Of a DNA stretch of 64,000 bases, positions 46,131 to 57,531 are shown piece after piece. The position numbers and the translations under genes are program-made. Position 1 is the stretch's first letter, and each line of letters opens with the position of its first letter. This DNA comes from Shinisaurus crocodilurus (lineage: Eukaryota > Chordata > Lepidosauria > Squamata > Shinisauridae). The notes under the pieces were generated by a model. That model made no database searches and was not told the DNA's origin. It saw only the letters and a list, made by a program, of their open reading frames with translations. The stretch spans positions 203,815,200 to 203,879,199 of the forward strand of contig CM037876.1 of assembly GCA_021292165.1 (NCBI GenBank). Reading direction: 5' to 3'.

Positions 46131-48084
46131 TATATGAAGTAAGGAAATATTTCTAAATTTCCAACAAGGGACTAAAGTATAAGGACACAAACAAAAGCCC
46201 AGTTCTCACATTAGAAGTGCGTGCAGTGTGCTTGCTGCTGGGGGGAAAATCCACCTTGGTGTGATGGGGATACACAGTGCAGCAGTGCCATCCCTGTTCA
46301 GGAGCAACATCGTTTGAAACAAGATCCCCATGCCAGCACTAATATGGGAATGTCTCATGTGATCCCCCTGACGAATGGTTCCTGGATACAACTGAGTCAT
46401 GTGCATTTCTGCTGAGTCATGTGCATTTCTGCAGGGCAAGCACTGGGCTGAGTCAGACATCTAACCTGCTTGTGTGATGGTGGTCCCCCCACCCCCCGTC
46501 TGAACAGCTTCCCATCTTAGGGTCATCTGACAAGCAGAGACTGCAGTCTTGCATACCCTTGTTTCACTCATGGAGGAGGTTTTCAGGGGCATGTGAAACT
46601 GCAGCTTCTGCTCATGGTGAACAAATTGGACAACCCTTTCAGGGGCCAGGTCAGGAGGCCACCATATTGCACAACACTATCAAGATGTCTGCCTTCAAAG
46701 TAAAAGAAACACAAGTCCATGATAAGGCAGGGTATGGATGAAAACACCCCCACCTCCAATAAACAGACCACCACCAACAACAAAAAGATATGTAAACTAA
46801 AAGTCACAAATGTTTTTGGACTGCTAGAGGTGCCCAAATAATTGGCCAATGGAGCAAAGGAAATTTACTTCTCTGGAAAAGGCATTGGCTGATGAAGAGT
46901 GCCTTGGAGCTTTCAGCTTGTCCATCCTGCATGAGACGTCCCTCTGGCTGGATTCTGCTGAACACGGCATGCCACTATATGACTCTTTGGTGGTGTTTAG
47001 GCATGCACGACTACACACTATAAATAACAAGCAAAGTAGCATTCAAAAAGCCTTTCATCCCCAATAAATCAAAGTCTCAAGTGGTTCAACAACACAAAAA
47101 CACACCTCTTTAGCTATATCCTAAATATGCCTAGCAACCTTTTTTTAAAAAAAAAACCACACAAATTTCCTACAATAAGCAGTGGGTGGTTAAAATGACC
47201 CTGGTTTTAAAAAAAATAATCACCGGCACACATGTATTCATTTTCTGCCAGGGGAAAGGAGGAAAAAACCAATTTTTTAAATGAAGAGGTCTTGGCTCAG
47301 TCCCAAATTAGGGTTTAAAAATTCATGCCTGCCATAAGAATTTATATAGCTCTTGAATAATTTATATGCTGCACCAATAACAAGGAGCTTAATATCTAAT
47401 AGAGATTATTTAATCAATAGAAAATGGCACAGAAAAAAAAAAGTAATCAAAGAATTGTAACATGTCAGTCTGGGCTGGGCACTTTTTTACCCCATGGTAA
47501 GTAGAAAAGGACTGAGGTTTTTCTTTTTTTTTCTAAAGAGGATGTAGATGTAGAAGAGCTTTTGTTTTCCTGCAACTCTTTTCTTTGATGCCCTTCCATT
47601 CTGAACTAACCAGATCACTGACTGTGTACAGCTATTGCTGTGAAATATAGTGAGTTTCTTAATTGCTGGCTGAATCGATAGAAAGGAGTGTTTCATGTCT
47701 AAATATATTGAGAATTCTGAGGAGGGAAAAGCTGCTCTTATGTGAGTACTGTACTTCATCTCTGACTTGGATCACTGGTTTCACTCATGACATTGCAGTC
47801 ATGATGCTGTTGGCTGCAGTGTTTATCTCCATGTTCATTCTTGTTTCCTAATTACATAAGATACTAGGAAATAATTTTGGGGAAATTGTGGGACCGTTGA
47901 TGTGTCTGCTCTGTGATTTCCTACCCACCCACCCCAATTGGCTGCATTGCGCTTACTGGATGCACTTCTAGAGCTACAACTCTCCCAACTGTTAAGCTGA
48001 CCTCCTTAAGGGAATCATAGGACAGCTGCTAAAGAAGGCCAACTTGATTGGACCCAAAGGTGATTTGCCAGGCTGCCCCCTACC
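46131..48084. other. Non-coding intronic sequence, no gene seen
   Basis: A frame at 46849-47067 starts MEQRKFTSLEKALADEECL, but no family is recognised and it lies within repetitive-looking DNA. A, T and C runs occur near 46487, 47145 and 47205. Duplicated CTGAGTCATGTGCATTTCTG words lie at 46390-46430. Confidence 0.4.
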
Positions 48085-48092
48085 ATTTACAG

Positions 48093-48226
48093 CAGTGTTC
48101 TCCAACCTTGGGTCCCCAGATGTTTTTGGCCTACAACTCCCAGCATGCCCCAGCCAGCTACTCTGGCTGGGGCATGCTGGGAGTTGTAGGCCAAAACATC
48201 TGGGGACCCAAGGTTGGAGAACACTG
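48093..48226. mobile_element. Palindromic hAT MITE (CAGTGTTCTCCAACC family), full copy
   Basis: A 134-bp, nearly perfect palindrome: left arm CAGTGTTCTCCAACCTTGGG through CCCAGCATGCCCCAGCCAGC, right arm its inverse. Exact 8-bp TSDs ATTTACAG sit at 48085-48092 and 48227-48234. The two arms can fold into one hairpin of about 60 bp. Non-autonomous. Confidence 0.95.
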
Positions 48227-48577
48227 ATTTACAGTATCTCAGGTGGATAAGGAGAGCCATGACCAATCGTATGCTATTCTGTATTGTGCTGTGCTGTGCT
48301 GTGCCATTCTATTTATTTACTACATAGCTTGCTTACCATGTTTATATACTGCCCAGCTAGATGGTTATGGGAAGCCCAGAAAGCTTCAGCTATTGAGTGG
48401 TAATGAAATGGAATGAATGAATGAATGAAAGAAAGAATGAATGAGCAAGCAAGCCCATTAACAGGACATGAACGCAATAGTCCTCTCATGCTGTTGTTCC
48501 CCAGCAACTGGTATTTAATTAGTTCTACTTGTGATAGGATGTGAAGCAAGTTAGCAGCCATCAGCCATGAATAATGA

Positions 48578-48779
48578 GGGGAAAGGCCATAGCTCAGTGG
48601 TAGAGCACCTGCTTTGCATGCAGAAGATCCCAGGTTCAATCATCAGCATCTCCAGCTAGGGGGGCTGGGGAAAAACCCTGCCTGAAACCCTGGAGAGCTG
48701 CTGCCAGTCAATGTCGACAATATTAGACTAGATGAACCAATGGTCTGAATCAGTTCAAGGCAGCTTCCTATGTTCCTAA
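48578..48779 (+). mobile_element. tRNA-derived SINE (TTTGCATGCAGAAGATCCCA family), copy 2
   Basis: The A-box region ATAGCTCAGTGGTAGAGCAC and B box GGTTCAATCATC are spaced as in a tRNA. The body TGGAGAGCTGCTGCCAGTCA and the end AGGCAGCTTCCTATGTTCCT match the copy at 13467. The A-box half is closer to a tRNA here. The B box carries changes (CATCA instead of CCCCG) that likely weaken Pol III initiation. Confidence 0.85.
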
Positions 48780-48834
48780 CAAGGCACTGTACACAGTGGG
48801 CCAAACTGTGTATGCTGTTAGTCACATGTTTACT

Positions 48835-49080
48835 TGATTCCCAGAGGGTAGCTGTGTTAGCCTATTGCAGCAAAAGCAACAAAGAGTCTCTTGAAATCAG
48901 TTTTAAAAGGGCATACAGCATTCCATATTTACACTAACTAAAAAGAAATTTACAAGACATGATAGCATAAAATCTTGACATTTAGTAATAGCAGTAGAAC
49001 AAGAAGGGCATCATTTTTTTCCTGTGCAAACAATAGATGTGTTGGTCTTTAAGGTGCTGCAAGACTCTTTGATGTGAGCT
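48835..49080 (-). repeat. Old amniote dispersed repeat, antisense, possibly Penelope-like
   Basis: AGAGGGTAGCTGTGTTAGCC, ATTGCAGCAAAAGCAACAAA and TTAAGGTGCTGCAAGACTCT are words of a repeat spread through amniote genomes. A sense fragment is at 37735-37810. I recall it as Penelope-related but cannot prove it here. The middle part (48900-49010) is not recognisable. Confidence 0.4.
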
Positions 49081-51416
49081 TAACCCTGCCACTTTGGTTT
49101 TGGAGGAAAAGCAGAATGTACCCCTGATCATGACTGCGGCCCTACACTGGTTTTCTGCTGAAAATCACCCCCTATCTGACTGCTGCCCTGGAAGGTACTG
49201 TTTGCGATAAACAACACTTTTGGGAGCAAAAAAGAGCCAGGAATGTCTGCTAGACATTCTGCTGCCTGAGGTGAAGGACAAGATGCCCCCCTGCAATTCT
49301 GCATACAGAAACAGACTGGACAGGCAGTTGAATTTTACTTCAACACTGTTGACAGCAGGACAGCATTCAACACCACACCTGAGAGCAGCAGGCTAGTTTA
49401 GGGGCACAGGGCAGGCTGCATGGCACATAACTGAGCTCTGTCCTCCAATACCTTCTGACTGCTCATGCACTGCTCCACAGGGCACTTGCTTCTTCACATG
49501 AGCAGAGCAACACAGGCATGGATAATACCTGCTGGAGCGAGTAGCTGGGAAGTCTGCCCTTCTGCCTGCACATTCATGTTGCCTGTTCACGTGAACACAC
49601 ATCTTGCATGTATACATGCGTAATAACCATGTATACATGGATCTAAGGAGATCTTTAATCAGAAGTGTGGTGCACACACAGCAGATTTATGCACTATGCT
49701 GTTACAAATGGGGAATCACTACTTCTAAATTGGGGAAATTAGCTCAAGCACTTGTTAAAGTCCAACAGTATAGACTTAATTTTTTAATAGATTTTTGCTC
49801 TCAAAACACACACATCCACCTTGGTTACAGAAGAGAAAAATTGCTTGATTACGCCACGGTAGTTTACCCACCCACCAGCACATGGGCAATTCTAATAGGC
49901 TTAAGTATAAAATAGAGAAAGCTGAAGACTGGGGAAATTAGCATTTACCAAGTAAGCAGGGAAAGGTGGCGCTATGGAAATGGCAGAGCAGGGGATTGGA
50001 AGGCTATGCAACCAAGGAAAGTCAGGTGCTGGTAGCAATGGTGGACCATGGGGGTAGAAATGGATAGATATAGAAGAAAAGGAAAAGAAACAGAGCAGGA
50101 GAGGCTATAGTTACCAGCTGGCTGGTTGTGCTGTGTGTTATGTGTGGGATGTAGCTCTGGACCCAATAGGGTGCTTCACCAGAGGTTAAAAGCTTTTTCT
50201 CTGGATATACAAGGCAAATGGTTCTATCTGGGGCAAAAGGAGCAGGAGACTCTGGCCCTGGAAATGGGATAGGCACCAGAGTAGAGCAGAGAATCATGCT
50301 AGCAAAGAGTTATGAGGAACAATATTAAATCCAATTGAACCCTGGGTTTTCCTCATAGCTAACGCACACCAGTGTGAGGGATGTCCAAGCAGAAAGAATG
50401 AATGATTGCCCAAACCCCAAGGCAGTTACAGGGTTTGAAACAAAAGGAACAAAGAGCTTGATGGTTCAGAGGTTGGACACAGGATGGATTCAAACAAAGG
50501 GGAAAACACTTTAGATCTGGGGAATGAGAAGAAAGCTCTAAGTTCCTTGCCCCTTGATTAAATTACTAGCTATACAGAGTAGTGTAGTACAATATTCAAA
50601 ACAAAAGGCGTCATCAAAGGTGTTCAGATAGTGCTTGGCCTTGCTGACCTGCCTAGGAGGTGGAAGCACTTCAGGATTGGGCCATTTTCCCCACCAAGGC
50701 TTTTGGTTGGTCAGTTCAAAGGTACCCTTATGAGTTAGTCATAAGTTAGTCAGTACCCTTGTGGGTGGTGGCATGGCAATCAGGCAGGCATTTGCATATT
50801 TCCATAGTTACAGGGAATAACTGTTTAATCTAATCAAGAAGGAAACATATACATACTGTGGCTCCTATACCTCTGCGATGTTCCAGAGCCTTACTAACAA
50901 CTTTCCTGGCAGTTTTCAGGTTGTGCCTTCTAGAACCAAAATGGATTCTTGAGCCAAAATGTTAGGGCTCATTTAAATACATAGCGAACAATACATGTGT
51001 CAGAGAGCAAGCGTGTCTAATGCTCCTGTGTAACACTCAGGGGTCTTTCCCAGTGGTACTGTTTGTAACTAGGCGAGACTGCTAGCCAGCCCAGGCCAGC
51101 AGCATGCAAACATGGCCACCACATTCTCACTGGCTCAGGTGGTGGGAATGGCCACAAGGCTCAGAGGGGGGCAACTGCCACCCGCAATCATGCTCTGCTT
51201 GAGGCAGCCACTTCACTCTATCTAATAGTAGGATTGGCCCTAGGAGGGAGTGAATTTTAGCAGAAAACTGGTGCAGTTTGGGTTGGGGCTCTGCAGCTGC
51301 TTTTTCTCCAAAATATAATCAACCAGGTTAAAGCACGCTTTCCATAAACATGCAACGTGTAGTTTTGGTCCTGAGAGTCACAGTTTGTCAGGCATTTTCT
51401 GATACTTCTTAATAGG
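49081..51416. other. Non-coding intronic sequence, no gene seen
   Basis: A dispersed repeat related to the one near 57590-57800, in opposite orientation, is present at about 49240-49345 (AATTTTACTTCAACACTGTT, TGCTGCCTGAGGTGAAGGAC). Nothing else was identified. Confidence 0.4.
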
Positions 51417-51424
51417 GTCTAGAA

Positions 51425-52340
51425 CAGGGGTCTTCAAACTACGGCCCGCGGGCTGGATCCGGCCCAGCGTGCCCTTCCATCTGGCCCAGCTCCGTAGGCC
51501 CGAACTGGGCCCACCCGGGCTCTCAGCCGCCCGAACAGGCTTGCCATGTTCTTCGCTCTCCCCGGAGAGCCAGCTGCGCGGGCTGCGCCGCCCACGCTGG
51601 TCCCGTTGCGTCACTTCCGGCGCGGTGGAAGTGACGCGCGGGACCCTGCTCCATCACGCTGGACCCCCGCGCTCTGTTTTTGAACAGAGCGTGGGAGTCC
51701 AGCGCAACGGAGCGCAGCAGAATGACATGGCTCCGGCGGTGGTGGTGGCAGTGGGGTGGGGGCGGCGGCAGCGGCAGCAACGACGGTGGCGGGACTTCGG
51801 CAGGCGGTGGCGGGGCTTCGGCGGCAGCAACAGCGGCGGCGGCAGGGCTTCAGCAGCGGCGGGGTGGGTGGGTCTGGCGGTGGCAGCGGGGGCCTGGGGG
51901 GACTTTGGCGGCAGGGGGCGACGGCGCGGCGGGGCTTTGGCGGCGGCGGGTGCAGGTACGGCGGGGTGTGTGGCGGGGTGGGTCTGGCGGTGGCAGCGGG
52001 GGTCCTGGGGGGGCTTTGGCAGCAGGGGGGCGACGGCGCGGGGGGCTTTGGCAGGCGGCGGGTGCAGGTACGGCGGCGGCGGGGTGGGTGGTGGGGTGGG
52101 TCTGGCGGTGGCAACGAGGGTCCTGGGGGGGCTTTGGCGGCAGGGGGGCGACAGCGCGGCGGGGCTTTGGTGGCGGCGGCGGGTGCAAGTACGGCGGGGG
52201 TGGCAGGGGCGTCTGGCGGCGACGGGGGGGATCCTGGGGGGGGCGGGGGGGCTTTGGCGGCAGGGGGGCTATAGTCCGGCCCCGCAACAGTCTGAGGGAC
52301 AATGAACCGGCCCCCTGTTTAAAAAGTTTGAAGACCCCTG
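51425..52340. mobile_element. hAT (Charlie-like) element carrying a GC-rich minisatellite
   Basis: The element starts CAGGGGTCTTCAAACTACGG and ends AAAAAGTTTGAAGACCCCTG, inverted ends with exact 8-bp TSDs GTCTAGAA at 51417-51424 and 52341-52348. From about 51730 to 52265 it holds three to four copies of a 112-120 bp G-rich unit, for example CGACGGCGCGG at 51919 and 52031 and CGACAGCGCGG at 52149. The unit includes GGGTGCAGGTACGGCGG and GGTGGGTCTGGCGGTGGCA. Long frames on both strands (up to 278 codons) are Gly- or Pro-rich by-products of this repeat, not transposase. CpG density is very high compared with surrounding intron. Confidence 0.88.
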
Positions 52341-52726
52341 GTCTAGAATATTTATTTCAGGTCTGTTTGTAATCACTAATCCAGCTTAGCATGTTAATAA
52401 ATAAAAACATGCATGCACTGTTGCTGATTTGTCATGAACAAAATGGAGAGGATGGGCTACAATACCTTGTAGCTCATACCTCAGGACTGCTATGGCATGG
52501 AAAGACACCACCACACAGACACCATTGTGGGTCCGGTGCAGACATTACATTGCCATTTGTTCCAAGTTGGGTTCACCTTCTTATTTTCAGAAGAGGAGGA
52601 TATTTTTCTGAATCCCACATAAACCATGAAGAGGAAAGTTACATTATTTGCTGGCATTCCTGTTGGGATCTACAAAATAGTCCATTGTCTGTTGGGAGCT
52701 AAAGATTCATTGGGAACTCTGTAGAC

Positions 52727-52879
52727 CAGTGTTCTCCAACCTTGGGTCCCCAGATGTTTTTGGCCTACAACTCCCAGCATGCCCCAGCCAGCGAAGTGGG
52801 TGCCTCAAGCGTAGCTGGCTGGGGCATGCTGGGAGTTGTAGGCCAAAAACATCTGGGGACCCAAGGTTGGAGAACACTG
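52727..52879. mobile_element. Palindromic hAT MITE (CAGTGTTCTCCAACC family), full copy
   Basis: A 153-bp palindrome with arms CAGTGTTCTCCAACCTTGGG...CCCAGCATGCCCCAGCCAGC and inverse, with a short non-palindromic centre GAAGTGGGTGCCTCAAGCGT. Exact 8-bp TSDs CTGTAGAC sit at 52719-52726 and 52880-52887. Confidence 0.95.
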
Positions 52880-53423
52880 CTGTAGACTTTAGGAAGCACA
52901 AACATGGAATAAGGTTTTCTGCTCCTAGGCTTTCTTGCCTTCTCCCTGATGTCTCCAGAGAGTTCTGTAGTACAAAACATAGCCATCACAGTCTGCTATG
53001 TTGTTATACCTTTCTTTAAGATCACCTCAGAGTTTCAAGGATGTAGGCATATCTAGCCTTGCTGCTTATCACAGCTGCTAGTCTTTCTGGTGTGATCATA
53101 TCTAGAGAGGCCATTTGAAGTTAGGAGCTTGTTAGCTGTGATTAGGGGAGCAGGTGAGTTTTGGACACAGATGGGAAAGCGGAAAAAAACACAAATAGAC
53201 CAAAATAAATAAAACATTTTTGGAAGAATCACTTGGATGCTTCATATAAACTCTCCATTTTTTCTCTGAAAATTCTTCATATTGAGCACTTTGTTTTCCA
53301 CGCTATAAACAGTAGAATCTCACCTCCTTTAAGCTGTGAAGCTTACTCTGAAGCTGGTTCTCTCTCTCCCCCACACCCGCCACCCCAGTGGTTTGCCTTT
53401 CAGTGAGGGCCAAAAGAAATGTC

Positions 53424-53457
53424 TTGTTGTTGTTGTTGTTGTTGTTGTTGTAGTAGT
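53424..53457. repeat. (TTG)n microsatellite
   Basis: About nine TTG units passing into TAG units. It creates Val- and Thr-run frames that are artefacts. Confidence 0.95.
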
Positions 53458-54407
53458 AAAAGTGTCTTGGGACCTAAATATTAGTGGGTTTTGCCCAAGT
53501 TTAAGAGTCCTCCCCCAATAAGATAATAGAAACAACTAGACCGAACTCATAAGGGATTGCAGCGAGGAAGAAAGGTAGGTCAAATGGGAAATAAAAGTCC
53601 TTGGCCTTTCTCTTTGCTGCCTTCTGCTCTCCTTGCCTTCTACCTGTCCCCATTTGTTCCCTCTCCCACTTACCCCTCACTCCCCTTCCTCCACCAATCC
53701 CACCACTCCTTAACCACTTCCTCCTCCTACCTCCTCTTGCCTTTTTTGTCAGCTCAGCAGGCAGTTGATAACTACCACTGGGTTTCTTGTGCTCATCACT
53801 TGCTTTCTTGCAGCCACTACCCCAGTTGGCCAAGAGCTAGTACTTGTGCTGCCAGGAACATTCCTGGGGGCATGAAGTTAGTGTACATCTTCAGGCTTAG
53901 CCTGCTGCAGTTTTACTTACCAAGTGGTTAATTTGGGGAAGTTTGCCTACTTCTTAAATGTATGCTAAAATGTGGTGAAGTGCAGCAATGCAGACGACTG
54001 TGGCTAACTCTGACTTATTCTGTGGTTGCTGTAGTTCCGCCCCAGTTGTTGCCATTTTCATTGCTATTCTTCCATGCATTGCTGTAGTACTGTTTTTCCT
54101 CATTATTTCCTTGTTCTTCTGTTTAGGGAACAGATAGTGACTATATTCCCACAGTCTTAAAACTTTATTCATACCGATGATTGTGTTGTTTCAAAGGTAC
54201 CAATAAAACATTTCCCCCACTCTTTGGAGTTAAGCGCTTTCTCTTAGGAAACATTTTTGGCTTTTAAATCTATGCTATGAAGCCATCTATTGTGCACCAT
54301 TTCATACCTTAAAATCAAGTTTGATCACACATACACACTCCCCACCCAGCCCCTCATCACACAACACACAGAGAAATGTAACTTGAGATATTACTATAGT
54401 TTCTTAC

Positions 54408-54451
54408 ATCATCGTCATCATCATCATCATCACCACCACCACCACCACCAC
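54408..54451. repeat. (CAT)n(CAC)n trinucleotide microsatellite
   Basis: CAT units, one of them CGT, change to CAC units near 54431. The poly-His reading frame here is a by-product. Confidence 0.95.
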
Positions 54452-54725
54452 AAACCTTCAAACACATTAGTAATTTGACCATGATGGGTTTACATTTAGA
54501 ACCTTTTACTATGGGTTGCGTTCATCCTTAGACATTTTTGTCTCAGTGTCTGCCCACTGCATTCCAATAAACAGCCATTTTCTTAGTCTGCAATAAAGTG
54601 AACATGACATTTGTTTATGTATTAAAATGTGTTCCTGTCAAAACACAGCAAAATTTAAATAACTGCAAGAATTTTAAATCTTTCAAACTATATAAACAAC
54701 ACTTGGATTGAAAATTGGAAATCTA

Positions 54726-55070
54726 GCCTGTTTGCATGATCACTGAGGGGGAAATAAGCTACCGTGGCTTATTTCTCTCGCTGTGCATTCCAGTTGTGTG
54801 CTGGGGCGACCTGCATAATTACCCTCACTGGCGTGGTTTGCCATGTCATGCGAACCCAGTGAGGGTGGTTTGTTACGGTGGTTGTAAGGGATTGGAAAGC
54901 CACCCCAGAACCCTGCAACAGTCCAGGGTTCTGGGTGGCTTGTTAACCACAGCAACAAGCCACCTTCGCCAGTTTCATATGACATGACAAGCTGCGCCAG
55001 CGAGGGTAATTATGCAAATCCCCCTGGTGCATGAGGCTTATTTCCCTCTCCATTATCGTGCAAACCTGGT
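54726..55070. mobile_element. Palindromic foldback MITE
   Basis: The two halves pair over most of their length: GTTTGCATGATCACTGAGGG with the inverse of CTCCATTATCGTGCAAACC, GGGGAAATAAGC with GGCTTATTTCCC, and GCGACCTGCATAATTACCCT with the inverse of AGGGTAATTATGCAAATCCC. The centre near 54900 has CCAGAACCCTGCAACAGTCC with AGGGTTCTGG as a tight hairpin. TSD not found. Confidence 0.7.
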
Positions 55071-55810
55071 CAAAATCTGAAAACCATGAAGAACAAGCAG
55101 AGAAGAGTAGCTGTTAGTTAAAAGATAACTCTAGCTGTGAGGCTAGAGTTCCGACTCGATGTTACCTGCCTTGGATTCCTAATGTCAGTTTACCAAGTGG
55201 TTAATGTGGGAAAGCCTCACCATTTCATAAGGCCCCTAGCCATTAGCAGCAGGAAAACATCTCAGTATGCTTTCATCAGTACAAAACCTGTGGTGGAAAA
55301 CTTTACCACTGAGTGAATTGGTTGTCTGTATTGAGCTTATAGCTCTGCTTGGAGGCAAGATGTGCACACTGTGTGTAGTATATGTTTTAATGTGCAACAA
55401 GCTGTGCAGAATGGGCTAGAATAAAACAGAGGTAAACATCTTAAGCCGCATCCAGGCATGATACCCATGCATTCAGTCAATGTGTGAGTGGGAAGCAGGG
55501 GTGCACTGACTAGCCCTGCCCCTCAGCATCTGCATGTACAGCACAGGTGTCTGCAGAGAGGGACCCTTCGTGTATATGGTTGTGTGCAGCTGTTCATGCT
55601 GTATGCATGGATGCCAAGTGGGTATGCCTGAATAGGATTTTAATTGATAGTGCTGTTCCATCCTGCTTCCAGGTGCAGGCAGATCCCCCAGCCCCCAAAA
55701 GTGTCATGGCTGAGACCTGTGGGACCCACACAGCATAACTTAATTTCTGTTCCTGCATTTTCAGTCAACAAACATCTGCCTATATAATTCTGACTGGGAA
55801 TGTGTGTGGC

Positions 55811-55884
55811 TTCAATCCTATTCTACTCATCTCTATTGAACACAGTGGGACTTGCTTCTGAATAAACATACATAGAATTGCACT
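55811..55884. mobile_element. Short interspersed palindromic repeat (ATTGAACACAGTGGGACTTG core)
   Basis: TTCAATCCTATTCTACTCAT and AAACATACATAGAATTGCAC form imperfect inverted ends around ATTGAACACAGTGGGACTTG. Same family as 7690-7771 and as the interrupted copy at 61195-61715. Confidence 0.6.
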
Positions 55885-57297
55885 GCACCTGTGGGTATTT
55901 TTGTGTGTGCTTCTTTCTTGGGGAGGGAGAGGCTGACATTGTGTCTCCTGTCCAATCAAGCTACCACTGTTAACTGCACAGGGGAGCTTGTATCTTCTGT
56001 AGCAACTGTGACTTCTTAGGAAGGTTCACCTTGCCCACTTTGAATAGAAGTTGTTTTTCCTCTCTCTTTTGAATATAGTCAGATCTATATTGCAGAGAGA
56101 AATGGACTAGGAAACAAATGTCTATAAGATTAGCAAGAGTATTGAATAATCCTTAACGCAGTAAGAAATTGAATCTGCATTCCAGCAGGAACCTCCCAGC
56201 ATTGGGAGCTGATCTGCAACATGGATAATTAAAATATGTGTATATATGTGACCTCAGCAAAGGCTTCTAGGATCATAGTAATAAACTTGTAGTTAATAGC
56301 TCTAGCTAGAAGTGTTTGGAAAATATGTTATATTCCCATTCCATGGTTGGATTGAGTTTGACTCATGTGCTTCTAATATATGAGCACAGAGCTGGAGTTG
56401 GGTACTAAAGTAAGGCTGTTTAATGAAAGCCATCTGGTAGAGACAATCTTAAAGGTAATTTATTGAATGCAAAGGAATAGCTCCTGTTAGTGTCTCTGGT
56501 GCACTAGTAATTTAGGATTGGAGTATTTGGGATGTTGCATTACTCAGATAATATCCTTTGTGTATCAACTCTTGCACCTTGAAGATTGCTTAGCAAACAA
56601 GCCTGCCACTCTCCTCATGTTAGCAGAGCTGTTAGTACAGAATGCATTGTCTCTGTGCTCCCCGTACATCGTTTGACGAGACACAAGCACCAATCTTTTA
56701 AAAATGTCTTTCTCCATTTGTTTCCATTACTGTCTGTGATATTTCTGGGTTGTAAACAAAAATAATTCACCCTGTGAATTATCTCTGTCCCTCCATTTGT
56801 TTTACTTTTCACCCAAGATGTGTGTTCTATATATATAGAAACTTGCTAAAAAAATAAATTCCTGTACTGTTCCTGCTGTGGATGATGAAAATTCTGTCTT
56901 GTAATTTTCTGAACATGTACATTTGAAACCTGTGTAAAGGAGGGTGTCCATCTGCATGTTTGCACATCTTTATAGAGTGAGTAGTATTGTATCTAAATTT
57001 GTATCATGCCTTAAAACTCCATCCAGCTTTGTCCTATGTGTTTATGCTGTCCAGAACATCAGCTGTCCACAACAGAAAGTTATTTGAGTCCCTAATTAGA
57101 AAGCTAATTTTGGACATATCATTAGATTTGCCAGATGTCAGTAGGCCCTAAATTTGACAATAATCTCTTCCCTACAGACTACGATGACAGGAAAATTAAG
57201 AAACCACCATACTGCCCAAGCCAAAGTATGACATTTTCAGGTCCACCTCATACTGTGGAGGTTATAAAGAGTAAGCATTTTATCTAAAGATCTTGTG

Positions 57298-57531
57298 GCA
57301 TTATTTATTTATTTATTATCACATTTATAGCCTGGCTTTTTTCCTCTTCCCAGGAACCCAAGGTGGCTTACATAGTACTCCTCCTCTCCATTTTATCCTC
57401 ACAACAACCCTGTGAGGTAGGTTAGACTAGAGTCAGTGACTGGCCCAAAGTGAGCTTCAGTGTCGAGGCGGGACTAGAACCCCGATCTTCTGAGTCTGAG
57501 ATGAACACTCTAACCACTACACCACACTGGC
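57298..57531 (-). mobile_element. tRNA-derived SINE, Sauria-type, antisense, near complete
   Basis: Read on the minus strand it starts at about 57531 with a tRNA-like A-box region (inverse of ACTCTAACCACTACACCACA). A B-box region follows (inverse of GGGACTAGAACCCCGATCTT), then the body (inverse of ACAACCCTGTGAGGTAGGTT), and it ends in the AT-rich tail (inverse of ATTTATTTATTTATTATCAC). It is the best copy for showing the tRNA-derived head. Confidence 0.8.

Noticed and set aside
46849..47067. 72-codon frame starting MEQRKFTSLEKALADEECL
   Set aside because: Looks protein-like at the start, but no family is recognised and there is no splice or repeat evidence. Left as unexplained.
51469..52305. 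278-codon Gly-rich open frame (and a 167-codon Pro-rich frame on the other strand)
   Set aside because: It is made by a 112-120 bp GC-rich tandem repeat inside a hAT element, is open in several frames and has no domain.
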